A DNA stretch of 53,975 bases, from NCBI GenBank assembly GCA_910574885.1, contig CAJTDD010000032.1, positions 1 to 53,975 on the forward strand, given 5' to 3'. Shown in pieces: positions 7,772 through 15,382 of the stretch. This stretch comes from Lachnospiraceae bacterium. GTDB taxonomy: Bacteria > Bacillota > Clostridia > Lachnospirales > Lachnospiraceae. The position numbers and the translations under genes are program-made. Position 1 is the first letter of the stretch; the number at the start of each line of letters is the position of its first letter. Below the pieces are notes generated by a model that had not been told where the DNA came from, did no database searches, and saw only the letters and a program-made list of their open reading frames with translations.

Positions 7772-8302
7772 ATGGGCAAGGGAAACTGGTTAGAAGCAGT
7801 AGCAAATCAGACACAAATTGGAAAAGTTCTTGCGACAAACCAATACACAGAGAAATATGGTCTTGCGTTGAGCGAGGAGGATGCACAGATTATGTTAGCA
7901 GAGCGCAAGAATACACTGAAAGAGCAGAAACGAGTGGAATTTGGGGAGGGCATACTTCCAAGGCTGATCTATGAATTCTGCGATTCCTACTATATAAATC
8001 AGGATAATTACGTGGAAACGTTGGTCAGAATTCAGGAGATTTTCTACCTATATAAGAATGAAATGCTGGACGAATTGACGGATGATGAACTGCTTCATTT
8101 TATGAAGGAACAGTTCGAGTCAGTCTGTTACGGCGACCTGGATTATCTGGAAGGAACCTGTCTTGAGGTATTTGCTCAGGCAGTGCGGAGAGGATATCGG
8201 GGATACAAACGGACGGAAGGGAGAGGAGAATACGGACAATTCGATGAAGTGAAACGGTGGGACCCACAGCTCTATCTGGAAGCGTTGAAAGATTTACAGT
8301 GA
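7772..8302 (+). CDS. DUF6323-like protein of unknown function
   Basis: 176 aa, cytoplasmic, no signal peptide or membrane segment. It resembles the DUF6323 proteins of Lachnospiraceae, which usually neighbour a DUF6179 gene as here; this is recognition from memory and not a search. The N-terminus (residues 8-55) is helical with EEDAQIMLAERKNTLKEQKRVEFGEG, the middle is acidic (DELTDDELLHFMKEQFE) and the C-terminus ends in LYLEALKDLQ. ATG 7772 has an AGGAGG site 8 nt upstream. The next gene follows after 34 nt in the same direction, so the two are probably one transcript. No catalytic motif is evident. Confidence 0.6.
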   Translation: MGKGNWLEAVANQTQIGKVLATNQYTEKYGLALSEEDAQIMLAERKNTLKEQKRVEFGEGILPRLIYEFCDSYYINQDNYVETLVRIQEIFYLYKNEMLDELTDDELLHFMKEQFESVCYGDLDYLEGTCLEVFAQAVRRGYRGYKRTEGRGEYGQFDEVKRWDPQLYLEALKDLQ

Positions 8303-8336
8303 ACGGACAAATGGTATGAAAAGACGGAGGGAGAGA

Positions 8337-9191
8337 ATGGAAAGAATGATGTATGAGATGGAAGAACTGATTCCCATTGTTGCGGAATTGTCAGAGCAGT
8401 ACACGGGATATGAGAGTACATCAATAACCTACGAGAAGGCAAATCAACTGATGGAAGCCGTAATCTACTGTATCCACGAGTATGAGCAGTCTGGTGGTAA
8501 TGCATTAGCCGCAGAAGGAGTCCCTGCAAAAGAGGCTTATAAATTGGGATATCGTCTTGTGGATAAGAAAGTTCGGGAGATGATGGAGATGTATCATGTT
8601 TTGCTTCGAGATTTTTGTTCCTATGGAAATATCGTTTTGAAGGATACTGTGAATGCAATCCCAGAATTCTTGAAATGGTACGATATTCGTTATGCGCCCC
8701 AGGATACGATTCTGACGTTGGATTATCCGCTGCTGGCAGGTATAGGGGAAGCGTCTGGCAGGACTGGGATTGACGCTGTATATGAATATGTAAGATGCAT
8801 CTGTATCGAGCAGAGATTTCTGAATCAATTCCCTGAGACATACGTGATACAAGTATTACGGAATTACGCAGAAGAACATGTTCAGGGTGGAATGCGTCCA
8901 TTAAGGTATGAGGAAATAATTGAGAATCTCTGTGGGATTGTCCTTGCAGATGTAGCATACCATATTTTATTGAATAAACAGTTGGACAGCAAAAGGATAG
9001 AGAAAGGGGAGAAAAGCAAAATACAGGCGATGCTCGGTACTTGTACGAAAGAAGAAGCGAAGGAGAGGATGCGCGAACTTGTGAAGCATTTCATTGAAGA
9101 ATACTATGAAAATGACGAGGAGTTGTGGCAATATCTAAAAACGGAATGTGATAATATGGTAGTGAGGCTTATTCATTCTGTGGTATCGTAA
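8337..9191 (+). CDS. DUF6179-like protein of unknown function
   Basis: 284 aa, soluble and largely alpha-helical, partner of the preceding DUF6323-like gene. ATG 8337 is preferred over 8316 because CGGAGGGAG lies at 8324-8332, directly before it and inside the longer reading. There is a compact repeat-free helical body, an EEYYENDEELWQYLK stretch near the C-terminus and no recognisable active site. In related genomes the pair is found as a two-gene unit; function is unknown. It ends two bases before copy A of the dispersed palindromic repeat, whose hairpin may serve as its transcription end. Confidence 0.6.
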   Translation: MERMMYEMEELIPIVAELSEQYTGYESTSITYEKANQLMEAVIYCIHEYEQSGGNALAAEGVPAKEAYKLGYRLVDKKVREMMEMYHVLLRDFCSYGNIVLKDTVNAIPEFLKWYDIRYAPQDTILTLDYPLLAGIGEASGRTGIDAVYEYVRCICIEQRFLNQFPETYVIQVLRNYAEEHVQGGMRPLRYEEIIENLCGIVLADVAYHILLNKQLDSKRIEKGEKSKIQAMLGTCTKEEAKERMRELVKHFIEEYYENDEELWQYLKTECDNMVVRLIHSVVS

Positions 9192-9193
9192 AA

Positions 9194-9240
9194 TATACCC
9201 AAGGGCACATGCCCCTTACGGGGCAGTGGACTTGGGTATA
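9194..9240. repeat. Dispersed palindromic repeat, copy A (short form)
   Basis: 47 bp starting TATACCCAAGGGCAC and ending GTGGACTTGGGTATA, with a central GCCCC-TTAC-GGGGC hairpin. The outer TATACCCAAG/CTTGGGTATA arms are perfectly complementary. It lies between the 3' ends of two convergent genes. It shares the left half with copies B-D but lacks their GGACTTCGTCC hairpin and AATAAGGTATA tail. Confidence 0.8.
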
Positions 9241-9260
9241 GCTGTATAGAAACTTTTCCG

Positions 9261-12200
9261 CTATTTTCGATTTCCTTTTTTGGACTTAATCATTACTCCT
9301 GCAATAACTGCAATACATGCGGCTGCCAGTATAACCCATATGAATATCTTGCTGGTATCGCCTGTCTTTGGCAGGAGAGAAGAAGCGGCGGATCTGACGG
9401 CGTCAATAGCCGAACCCGTTCCGGTTCCTGTAGTAGTCGTGCCCCCTGCTGAGGAGCCATTTCCCGAAGAACCATCTTGGGGATTGGTGGTTACAGTGAA
9501 GTCACCATTATTATCATCCTGGTTATCACCATTATTATCGCCGTTATTATCACCATTATTATCGCCGTTATTGTCACCATTATTGTCACCCGGGTCATCG
9601 CCATTGTCGTCACCGTTGTTATCACCGTTAGGATCATCCGGATCAACAATATTGCCACCGTCGCCGACTGTGTTGCTGTTCGGTCCGTTTGGAACGGCAG
9701 TCGTCCAAGCGATTGCAAGAGGCGATGCGCTTGTAACGGTAAATTGCAGACCGCCGGGAGTCTTGGTAACAGTTACATTCTGCCATGTCTCTATTTTTCC
9801 AGCATTCTCACCAGAGCCAAACATATGAGCAATAGCAAAATCGTTAGCTTCTAAGCTGGTTCCCTCCGGATACGGTACAGTAACGGTCAGACCGCCTTCC
9901 GAGAAATCATCGGCAGTAGCGTCACGAAGAGGCTCGCTGTCAACTTTTACTTTCAATACCAGATCATAGAACTTCATTCTATCGTAGGTAAAATCACCGT
10001 AGCTTCCAATGACGGAAAGTTCAGAAGTCAATGATGCGACGATAGATTCACTGGCCGTTTTCTTGTCGTTCGTCCCGAGTTTTGCCATTAGTTCATCAGA
10101 AATAGGATTGTTCTCAGTCTCTTCTCCTGTCGTGGCAAATGACGCAAGGCTGGAATATACATTTACCGTACTCTCTAGCTTTTCAAGAGAAGCGGTAGCC
10201 ATCTCGCTGTCACCCATGTCTTTCTTGACTGCAATCGCGTTGATGGTTGTTGACTTATTGATTCTGAAAGGTTCCTTGTATTTCTGCTTTTTATTTGTCT
10301 TATCAGGAGCATTTCCGTCTGTTGTATAATAAATCTCAATCCCTTCGTCTACTTCTTCATCATCTTCTACTGGGTACTCGATTGTTACCAGCGTAGAACC
10401 GGTAAAAGTAGAACCATCCTCTGGCGTTATCACTGGCTCGTTTAGCGGCGGGAAGAATTTAACAAATTCATAAATACCTACTTCGCTTGAATCCATATTC
10501 GGATCTTTGAAGGCCGCCGCATAAATTGTCGTATCCTTGTCAATCTTGATTGTATCTGTCTCAGAGTATTTGATCCGTTCCGGATTCGCTTCATCCTTAG
10601 GATCGCTTCCATCCAGTGTGTAGTAAATTACAGCGTCCTTCGTTCTGGTAGTCAGCGTAACCTCTGTAGAACCAACAAATTCGGTGCCGCCTCCCGGTAT
10701 AGAGGCAACTGGTTTTTGCACTGCCAGCCTTGGCGCAATCCCGGTGATAGGGACGGCTTCACTTGCTTCATGAGTCGTCGTTGCCGCATATCGGATATAT
10801 CCGGTATATTCGGTGTCTGATTCACAGTCCGTTTTGATATGTGCATTTTCTTCGGAGGAGAATTCCCCGTTCAAATCAAAACTATATTCAGCGCCTTCAA
10901 GTACAGGAAGAGCGGCTGCAATGGTCTGCTTTTCTTCATTTACCGTAAATTGTAACTTGGCTTCTTCCGAATTGAATTCTGGCTTAGCTTTTGGAAGCAA
11001 TTTAAAGAGATAATCCCCAGTGGTGCCTGTTTCACTGGATTTTATATTGTCATTTCCTACAGCGTAAGCTTCAAAAACATGGGTGGAGCCAGGCTCAATT
11101 ACAAATGCTGGATAAGCAAATACAGGAGATTCCTGTGGCTCGCTTCCGTCCATGCTATACATATACTTTATTGTAGATGCATCATCGCCAGTATCGCTGC
11201 TGCCTGCGATTTCCAAGGTACAATCAAACGTATTCTTATCAGTATTCACATCTTCGGGAGTGACGTCGTAATTGACCGTAATCTTGGGCGCAAGACCTAG
11301 TCCGATATTTACAGGGGTCTTTAATTTCTGGTCTTTTACAGGTGCTAACTCATAATTCTGCCCCTCGTCTCCGCCAAGTACCGGGTCAATCAGGTCAACG
11401 GTTTCATAAGAACCGACATTCGGACTTGAAATCGTACCCATGGAAGCCAGTTTCACATCATCATCGCCCAATACGCCGCTGAACGTCACATCAACTTCCA
11501 CCTGATCTGTTCCATCGTAAGGTCTGTCTTTTGCAACAGGAAGGACATTCGGATTAATCGTGATTGGTATCTTATTAATCGTAAATGTCAGCGCCGCGGC
11601 TACTCCGCTATAATTCCCCTTCCCTTTCACGACGCATTCAATCTCGCCTGCACTTGTAAAATCTGCGCTTGGATTGCCTTCCCTGGAGTATTCAATCGTA
11701 TAATCCGTATCTAACACTAAAGGCTTGGCGGTGCCATCCATCGTTACGGCAATTTTAGGAAGATGCTCGGCGCCATCGTAAGGAACGGATTCAGAATCTA
11801 ACGTAACAGTTGCTTTTTCAAGAGACGCTGGGTCAATGGTAAACGTTATTGGCCTGTCGCCTGTGTAGTTGCCATTCTTCTTTGCTCCAATCGTTATTGT
11901 TGCATTACCGGCTCTATCGTTATTTTCTTCCTTCGTTATAATATAGTCTGTATTCAGGTCAACGGAATGTCCATTATAGGTGATTTTAAATTCCGGCGTA
12001 ATTTTATTACCATTAAAAGTCTGTTTGGGAACCGGATCGACTTTCACTTCATTCGCGCGCAGCAGTTGCGGCGTTATCTCAAATTCCTTATCAAAAGAAG
12101 TGTAGCCGTCTTTTTCATATGTAATCTTGTAATGACCGGCGTTGATTACTTCGTCTACAGGTTGTATATAGTTGAACACAATTGTAGTCTTCCAACTTTT

Positions 12201-13559
12201 GGGGTCGTCAATGACATATTCTTCATCATCTGTGGGATCGGTGGTTCCCTTGTTGTCCGTACGTGTTTCGGCAATATCAATCACTTCGTCAATTAAGTTA
12301 TCGCCAGTGAAGATATGATTCTTAGCAGTGACGTCAGTTTCGATTAAGGATACTCTTCGCTCCAGGGTAGGAGAAGGGACAAGCGTACCGTCCGTGCGCA
12401 GACAATCGTAGTTGACAATACTGCCGCTTCCTTTTAGTTCACAGCCATGGAAAGCATTTATATAACCGGGATCAATCGTTAAAATACATTCGGGGCCGAT
12501 ATTTAAAGTCTGGGCGTCTAAATTTTCCTTTATTGTCGCCTGACCATAGACTTTTCCTTCTTTCTTTCTGGTATCCCAAATGATGCCGTTAAAATTTTTG
12601 GTTCCTACAGATGGATGTAGGTTGCTTGCGACGATGGAAGCGCTACTTCCAGGATCGGCTAAGAGATTCATACAGTTGATTCCGGCAGCGCGGGTTGGGT
12701 CGTTTTCACTCCGTACCCCGCCGAGCGCCGTTACGTTTCCGCCCGAGATGGTAATGCTTCCGCCGGTATTTCCCGCCCCGCAGCCGATACCTGCGCCGCC
12801 CTTGTACGCGTCGTTATCTCCTCCTCCGGTCATTCCCATTCCGCCGGTAGCTTCTACGGTGCCGCCGTTAATGGTAATGGATTTGAAACCTGCATTGGGA
12901 GCTCCGCCGATACCTGCAGACCGTATGCCGCCGTTCGCTTTTATGGTGCCGCCGTTAATGGTGATTTCTCCGGAGGGACCAACTGCATCGGAACCAATGC
13001 CGGCTCCGCCGCCGCCGCCGTTGGCAATCAGGGTTCCGGTGGATTCTTCGGTTATGGTCAACGAAGCTTTTTCCGGAACAAACAATCCGGCACAGGACGT
13101 ACCGCTTGCCAATATATTTTTCCCTTCCAGGGTCAGGTTGACTTTGGCATTGTCCTGGATACGGAATGCGCAGACCTGTGACTGATCAGAGCCGCCGGAG
13201 TCGTTGGGGTCGTCTGGGTCTGTATAGGCATTTGCATAGATTTTCAGGTCAGACAAAGTGATATTGTGTTCACCGCTTTCTATTACGATTGTATTGGGAT
13301 CCACTCCGTTCTTTCCTGTTGTACCGCTGATTACGTGCCCCTGGCAGGCATCGCCGCCGGGACATACTTGAGTTGGCGGTTCTCCGCTTGTAGCAATCAC
13401 AATGTCGCCCTGCGTGATGTTGTGATTAAATCTTGCCTGAGGGACGTTTTGCTTTTCTTTCGGATTATCCGTTGCAGAAGCGGCAAAAGGGGCATAAAAC
13501 GACATTGTAAATGCTGTTAAAAATACCGTTAATGATAGTAATTTCTTTCTTCGCATCAT
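9261..13559 (-). CDS. Large LPXTG-anchored surface protein (paralogue A)
   Basis: Secreted wall-anchored protein of 1432 aa. It has a signal peptide (MMRRKKLLSL... to AASA, about 1-29). Next is a glycine-rich region of GGTI/TITINGG-type repeats (about 130-290) that reads as a right-handed beta-helix or Cthe_2159-like carbohydrate-binding fold. Several MBG/YDG-type repeats follow (VPYDGAEHLP, RPYDGTDQVE), then two chitobiase C-terminal-like domains (TEVTLTTRTKDAVIYYTLDG, IEIYYTTDG). A long NNGD repeat stalk leads to the sortase motif LPKTG, a hydrophobic helix and the basic tail KSKKGNRK. The start at 13559 is chosen over an upstream ATG because GAAAGGAATTAGT precedes it, the same leader as the paralogue at 15383. 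It may bind host or plant glycans; that is inference. Confidence 0.85.
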   Translation of the reverse strand: MMRRKKLLSLTVFLTAFTMSFYAPFAASATDNPKEKQNVPQARFNHNITQGDIVIATSGEPPTQVCPGGDACQGHVISGTTGKNGVDPNTIVIESGEHNITLSDLKIYANAYTDPDDPNDSGGSDQSQVCAFRIQDNAKVNLTLEGKNILASGTSCAGLFVPEKASLTITEESTGTLIANGGGGGAGIGSDAVGPSGEITINGGTIKANGGIRSAGIGGAPNAGFKSITINGGTVEATGGMGMTGGGDNDAYKGGAGIGCGAGNTGGSITISGGNVTALGGVRSENDPTRAAGINCMNLLADPGSSASIVASNLHPSVGTKNFNGIIWDTRKKEGKVYGQATIKENLDAQTLNIGPECILTIDPGYINAFHGCELKGSGSIVNYDCLRTDGTLVPSPTLERRVSLIETDVTAKNHIFTGDNLIDEVIDIAETRTDNKGTTDPTDDEEYVIDDPKSWKTTIVFNYIQPVDEVINAGHYKITYEKDGYTSFDKEFEITPQLLRANEVKVDPVPKQTFNGNKITPEFKITYNGHSVDLNTDYIITKEENNDRAGNATITIGAKKNGNYTGDRPITFTIDPASLEKATVTLDSESVPYDGAEHLPKIAVTMDGTAKPLVLDTDYTIEYSREGNPSADFTSAGEIECVVKGKGNYSGVAAALTFTINKIPITINPNVLPVAKDRPYDGTDQVEVDVTFSGVLGDDDVKLASMGTISSPNVGSYETVDLIDPVLGGDEGQNYELAPVKDQKLKTPVNIGLGLAPKITVNYDVTPEDVNTDKNTFDCTLEIAGSSDTGDDASTIKYMYSMDGSEPQESPVFAYPAFVIEPGSTHVFEAYAVGNDNIKSSETGTTGDYLFKLLPKAKPEFNSEEAKLQFTVNEEKQTIAAALPVLEGAEYSFDLNGEFSSEENAHIKTDCESDTEYTGYIRYAATTTHEASEAVPITGIAPRLAVQKPVASIPGGGTEFVGSTEVTLTTRTKDAVIYYTLDGSDPKDEANPERIKYSETDTIKIDKDTTIYAAAFKDPNMDSSEVGIYEFVKFFPPLNEPVITPEDGSTFTGSTLVTIEYPVEDDEEVDEGIEIYYTTDGNAPDKTNKKQKYKEPFRINKSTTINAIAVKKDMGDSEMATASLEKLESTVNVYSSLASFATTGEETENNPISDELMAKLGTNDKKTASESIVASLTSELSVIGSYGDFTYDRMKFYDLVLKVKVDSEPLRDATADDFSEGGLTVTVPYPEGTSLEANDFAIAHMFGSGENAGKIETWQNVTVTKTPGGLQFTVTSASPLAIAWTTAVPNGPNSNTVGDGGNIVDPDDPNGDNNGDDNGDDPGDNNGDNNGDNNGDNNGDNNGDNQDDNNGDFTVTTNPQDGSSGNGSSAGGTTTTGTGTGSAIDAVRSAASSLLPKTGDTSKIFIWVILAAACIAVIAGVMIKSKKGNRK
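9510..9645 (-). repeat. NNGD/NGDD-encoding tandem repeats in the wall-spanning stalk
   Basis: On the plus strand, ATTATTATC/ATTGTCACC-type 12-bp units recur about ten times and translate on the minus strand as Asn-Asn-Gly-Asp. They sit just before the LPKTG anchor and form an acidic, flexible spacer. The unit length is a multiple of three, so slippage would change stalk length and keep frame. Confidence 0.8.
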
Positions 13560-13777
13560 ACTAATTCCTTTCTGAAAATTTGTCATTTTTATATATAGGA
13601 TCTGTTGGACAAATGGAATTTTTGCGTATAGATATCGCAATATATTGGGATTTGGAGAGAAGAGTTGTACAATTCCGATTGATTTATTTGTGTACTATCT
13701 CAGATTAGAAAATTTGCATCAAAAAATGGTGTCCGGAACATCCTTGTAAAATATTCCTAACACCATTTTTGATTTAC
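13560..13777 (-). promoter_or_regulatory. Leader of surface protein A, sharing sequence with the leader of paralogue B
   Basis: Reading the minus strand towards 13559, AAAATTCCATTTGTCCA is followed after AT-rich DNA by GAAAGGAATTAGTATGATG. The leader of paralogue B (15325-15388) has AAAATTCCATTTTGCCCA and then the same AGAAAGGAATTAGTATGATG. The 5' leader was therefore duplicated with the gene and may hold a shared control site. I see no clear -35/-10 pair. Confidence 0.45.
13722..13770 (-). terminator. Terminator of the XRE regulator gene
   Basis: Arms AAAAATGGTGT (13722-13732) and ACACCATTTTT (13760-13770) are perfect complements. On the minus strand the stem ends in a run of T, directly after the regulator stop. 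The A/T tracts on both sides allow termination in either direction. Confidence 0.75.
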
Positions 13778-14140
13778 TTACGGCTCTTGTTGTAGATTTT
13801 TTATTTCTGACTGATTCTCCAGAGACTCGAGATACTTTTGCATGTCTTTCTTCAAATGGTCCGGCAGACGGCGGAATCTCTCAAGTAAATCCATTTCGTC
13901 GTCAGATATGTTCAAGGATTCATTGGGTGTGCTGTAAGTCGCCGCATTATCTTCAAGAAGATCGTCCATAGACACATGGAAGAGTTTACAAAATGCCGAT
14001 AACTTTTCATAAGAGGGCTGTCGGTTTTTCGTTTCATAGCCTGCAATGGTGGAACGGGCAAGATTCACTTGCTGAGCGACATTTTCCTGTGTCATTTTGT
14101 TTTCAAGACGTAACGCTTTAAGGTTTTTGTCAAAAGCCAT
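13778..14140 (-). CDS. XRE-family transcriptional regulator
   Basis: 120-aa regulator with an N-terminal Cro/CI-type helix-turn-helix (residues 5-60). It shows LKALRLENKMTQENVAQQ, the recognition-helix stretch LARSTIAGYET and RQPSYEKLSAFCKLF, then VSMDDLLED as in many phage-like and stress regulators. The C-terminal half is a helical acidic segment (DEMDLLERFRRLPDHLKKDMQKYLE) likely used for dimerisation. ATG 14140 has AGGAGGAGA upstream. It stands alone between two divergent surface-protein genes with its own terminator and a TTGGTA/TACCAA dyad upstream. Regulation of the surface genes or of the 14451 gene is an inference from position. Confidence 0.85.
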   Translation of the reverse strand: MAFDKNLKALRLENKMTQENVAQQVNLARSTIAGYETKNRQPSYEKLSAFCKLFHVSMDDLLEDNAATYSTPNESLNISDDEMDLLERFRRLPDHLKKDMQKYLESLENQSEIKNLQQEP

Positions 14141-14180
14141 ACGCTCTCCTCCTTTGTATTTTTCTGTAAATAGTTATCTT

Positions 14181-14197
14181 TTGGTATATTTTACCAA
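14181..14197. promoter_or_regulatory. Candidate operator for the XRE regulator
   Basis: TTGGTA-TATTT-TACCAA is a perfect 6-bp dyad about 41-57 nt upstream of the regulator start, the size expected for a helix-turn-helix dimer. A second imperfect dyad, AACAGTGTAAATT (14295-14307) / AATTTACTGTT (about 14326-14336), lies between it and the divergent gene at 14451. The rest of 14141-14450 is AT-rich and non-coding. Confidence 0.45.
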
Positions 14198-14450
14198 ATG
14201 TTGCGTGAAAGAACATTTATTGTTCCGCATTGCAACTAAAATTCAGGTTTTTCTTTTTCAACTCCTTTTCTGCTTTTGAAATAGAATAACAGCAAACAGT
14301 GTAAATTATTAGTCTGTTTTTGCAAAATTTACTGTTCTACACTAAAAGATTAACGTATTTGTAACAGCAAAATTTTTAATCGTCTGAAAAGTATATTTTC
14401 CGTCTGTTTACTAAAGACTATATAAAAATGTATACAATGGAGGCGTAAAT

Positions 14451-14882
14451 ATGGATAAACAGACAGTCACACTTTTGAAGGAATGTAATGCCGGATGTAA
14501 AATGGCGGTCAGCAGTATAGACCGTATCAAAGAATTCCTGATGAACGCAGAGTTAGAACAGACTTTGACGGCATACAAGGAGCAGCATAAGAAACTGGAA
14601 GAGGAATCCTCAAAACTTCTGGCGGAAATGGGAGAGTGCGGTCAGCAGCCGGATAAGATTGCATCCGCATTTTCATGGATTACAACCGAGGTAAAACTGT
14701 TGGTAAAAGATGACAGTACACAGATTGCGAAGATTCTTATGAACGGATGCAATATGGGGATTCAATCAATCAGCGAATGTATGAATAAATGCCCGGACGC
14801 GTCTCATGACAGCATTTCTCTGGCAAAGAAACTAGTGAAATGCGAGGAGAAGCTTATGGAAGATATGAAGAAATACTTGTAA
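14451..14882 (+). CDS. Helical-bundle protein of unknown function (DUF2383-like)
   Basis: 143 aa, cytoplasmic, almost wholly alpha-helical. It has four predicted helices with conserved-looking segments LLKECNAGCKMAVSSID (8-24), SAFSWITTEVKLLVKDD (72-88), QIAKILMNGCNMGIQS (91-106) and ISLAKKLVKCEEKLMEDM (near the end). The pattern resembles the ferritin-like four-helix DUF2383 group common in Clostridia, but no metal ligands are obvious, and five cysteines are scattered. ATG 14451 follows TGGAGGCG (14438-14445). A 22-bp-stem terminator directly after the stop makes it monocistronic. It is divergent from the XRE gene, so the regulator may control it. Function unknown. Confidence 0.7.
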   Translation: MDKQTVTLLKECNAGCKMAVSSIDRIKEFLMNAELEQTLTAYKEQHKKLEEESSKLLAEMGECGQQPDKIASAFSWITTEVKLLVKDDSTQIAKILMNGCNMGIQSISECMNKCPDASHDSISLAKKLVKCEEKLMEDMKKYL

Positions 14883-14893
14883 ATGGTGCAGTA

Positions 14894-14954
14894 CGATTTT
14901 GATTAGAAAACTTGAAACTATCTTCTCAAGTTTTCTAATCAAAATCGTTTTTTT
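14894..14954 (+). terminator. Strong terminator with a perfect 22-bp stem
   Basis: The arm at 14894-14915 (CGATTTTGATTAGAAAACTT plus GA) is exactly complementary to 14926-14947 and is followed by seven T. It ends the 14451 gene; the stem is unusually long for an intrinsic terminator. Confidence 0.9.
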
Positions 14955-15031
14955 GACGATATATTATAAGACGCTCTCTTTAGGCGATACGGGGCAGAAT
15001 CAAAATGTATCATGGAAAGAGGTGGAGACGA

Positions 15032-15181
15032 GGTGAAGTTAGAAACATATTACCGGGATACCGGTGTTGATATCTGGAAAAAGCTGAAAAGATGGAACAG
15101 GGGGTGGAGCGTATGCTCAGGCGGCTGAGCGTTGGAGTCAGAGCGTATTTCCGGATAGAATCAGGTGAAGAACTTTCCTAA
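15032..15181 (+). pseudogene. Possible decayed gene fragment
   Basis: A GTG behind GGAGACGAG opens a 31-residue frame (KLETYYRDTGVDIWKKLKRW...) that stops at about 15127. A second frame continues with ERMLRRLSVGVRAYFRIESG to a stop at 15181. The sequence looks protein-like across a frame change, which suggests a broken gene, but I cannot name the family. The remainder of 14955-15382 is non-coding. Confidence 0.25.
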
Positions 15182-15239
15182 TGTCAGATATTTCAGACAA
15201 CCTATATGAATATAATGACATTAGAAGCAAACTTTTCCA

Positions 15240-15306
15240 TATATAAGTATATCTTGCCAGTTACAAAATCGTTGAACTTCCTGGAAGATTGAAGTATACT
15301 TATATA
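15240..15306. promoter_or_regulatory. Long imperfect inverted repeat upstream of surface protein B
   Basis: ATATAAGTATATCTTGCCAG (15240-15259) is matched by CTGGAAGATTGAAGTATACTTATAT (ending about 15306). The 11-bp outer arms pair perfectly and the inner CTTGCCAG/CTGGAAG part pairs with one gap. It is about 75-140 bp before the start codon, a possible operator or RNA structure. No equivalent is obvious before paralogue A. Confidence 0.4.
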
Positions 15307-15382
15307 AAGATTGATCTAAAGGTCAAAATTCCATTTTGCCCATAGATTTAACGATTTGATAAATATATAGAAAGGAATTAGT

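Noticed and set aside
9280..9828. Plus-strand open frame through the end of surface protein A.
   Set aside because: It is a repeat-driven shadow of the minus-strand NNGD region with a biased Leu/Ser/Pro composition and no ribosome binding site.
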